Of a DNA stretch of 31,257 nucleotides, positions 30,668 through 31,257 are shown in pieces. The stretch's first letter is position 1, and every line of letters begins with the position of its first letter. Location: positions 1 through 31,257 of the forward strand of contig CALFIX010000054.1 of assembly GCA_937877515.1 (NCBI GenBank). The letters are read 5' to 3'. The notes under the pieces are model-generated. The model did no database searches. It was not told the origin of the DNA and saw only the letters and a list, made by a program, of their open reading frames with translations. This DNA is from an uncultured Treponema sp. Its GTDB lineage: Bacteria > Spirochaetota > Spirochaetia > Treponematales > Treponemataceae. A program made the position numbers and the translations under genes.

Positions 30668-31257
30668 TTTTGTTGAAGTCGTTTTAATTTTCCGAAGTTT
30701 TTCTATGCGTTTAACGACAAAATCTGCATTTGAATCTTCAGGACTGTATTCAAGAAACTTATGATAATATCTTTTTGCTTCTCTCTGCTTGCCTAATTTA
30801 TCCAGACATATCGCAATATCATAGTATCCTTGCGAATAATTAGGATTAATCTTTAAAACCTGTTTGTACAAATCCAATGCAGAATTATAAAGCTCCATTT
30901 TCATTAATAGCGTAGATTTTCTTAAATATGCATTTAGATAAGTAGGTGTATTTTCAATTAGTTTTTGATAAATCATCATAGCCATATCCTGCTCATCACA
31001 CTGTTCATGCGCCAATCCAAGCTGATAAATAGCATCTGCATTATCAGGCTCAAGTTCAATAGCACGAATAAAACATTTTATAGCTTTGCAAGGGATTTCA
31101 TCTTCAAGGTGACACATACCCAATTCATAGAATGTTTCAAAATTGTCTTTATCTAATAACGCAGACTTTTCCAATGCAGAAATTGCTTTTTTGATTTTGC
31201 CTAAATGTTTATAACAAACACCTAAATTTAAATATGTATCAGGATTATTTCGGTCTA
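30653..31257 (-). CDS. TPR-repeat protein, N-terminus beyond the window
   Basis: At least five tetratricopeptide repeats are visible, with the W/L-G-Y-A-F pattern: TYLNLGVCYKHLGKIKKAISALEKS, FYELGMCHLEDEIPCKAIKCFIRAIEL, AIYQLGLAHEQCDEQDMAMMIYQKLI, and YYDIAICLDKLGKQREAKRYYHKFLEY. The frame stays open past a possible TTG at 31174 to the last base, so the gene begins outside the window. It is probably a scaffold for protein contacts; partners unknown. It lies on the far side of the suspected junction and probably belongs to the same foreign sequence as the CCA-enzyme fragment. Confidence 0.75.
   Translation of the reverse strand, partial: DRNNPDTYLNLGVCYKHLGKIKKAISALEKSALLDKDNFETFYELGMCHLEDEIPCKAIKCFIRAIELEPDNADAIYQLGLAHEQCDEQDMAMMIYQKLIENTPTYLNAYLRKSTLLMKMELYNSALDLYKQVLKINPNYSQGYYDIAICLDKLGKQREAKRYYHKFLEYSPEDSNADFVVKRIEKLRKIKTTSTKLSLV

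Overview
The window is an AT-rich stretch that reads as chromosome of a host-associated treponeme (Spirochaetes). Pointers are flgM, a GHKL-HDOD fusion regulator, a spirochaete-type lspA, oxygen-sensitive class III ribonucleotide reductase with no aerobic partner in view, several secreted or barrel-like surface proteins and abundant c-di-GMP domains. The species assignment is inference. The last ~1.7 kb appears to come from a different genome (see below).

Layout. 79-3652: YtqA/YhcC-like radical SAM protein, a secreted barrel-like protein and a protein with an N-terminal E-set/CBM48-like domain and a C-terminal tyrosine-phosphatase domain. 3653-6078: an M30-like zinc-protease lipoprotein bracketed by two inverted copies of a ~95 bp intergenic repeat. 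6079-9159: rsmI, flgM, an iron-alcohol-dehydrogenase homologue that has lost its metal ligands, and a SpoU/TrmH methyltransferase. 9181-12820: GHKL-HDOD regulator (minus), an orphan membrane protein, lspA and a small membrane protein. 12822-15513: nrdG and nrdD (minus), preceded by tandem NrdR boxes. 16010-20574 (minus): a beta-helix-like secreted protein, a MATE transporter fused to a cytidylate-kinase-like domain, and its MarR regulator. 20728-25818: a Cache-type sensor with a degenerate GGDEF (NEDEF), an ATP-grasp ligase, a degenerate-GGDEF/intact-EAL phosphodiesterase and a nitroreductase. 25984-28255: TrpB2 and a PrsW-type membrane protease. 28352-29520: RibD.

Two things stand out. First, six genes (rsmI, the 10750 gene, lspA, the 20728 cyclase, prsW, ribD) have a -10 box ending exactly 6-7 nt before the start codon, with no Shine-Dalgarno; five of them also have a recognisable -35 at 17 bp, while the 10750 gene's -35 is very weak. 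This predicts leaderless mRNAs, next to other genes with ordinary Shine-Dalgarno leaders. Second, ribD runs in frame, across an A-rich junction near 29510-29524, into the C-terminal three quarters of a CCA-adding enzyme that lacks its catalytic N-terminus. It is followed by a TPR gene with different codon habits. This is best explained as a chimeric assembly join or a recombination scar, and the sequence after ~29515 should not be assumed to belong to the treponeme.

No CRISPR array, rRNA, tRNA or transposase gene was seen. No single complete novel multi-gene system is evident. The best candidates for new biology are the leaderless promoter class, the MATE-kinase fusion, the ATP-grasp gene set between two c-di-GMP proteins, and the CBM-phosphatase protein.
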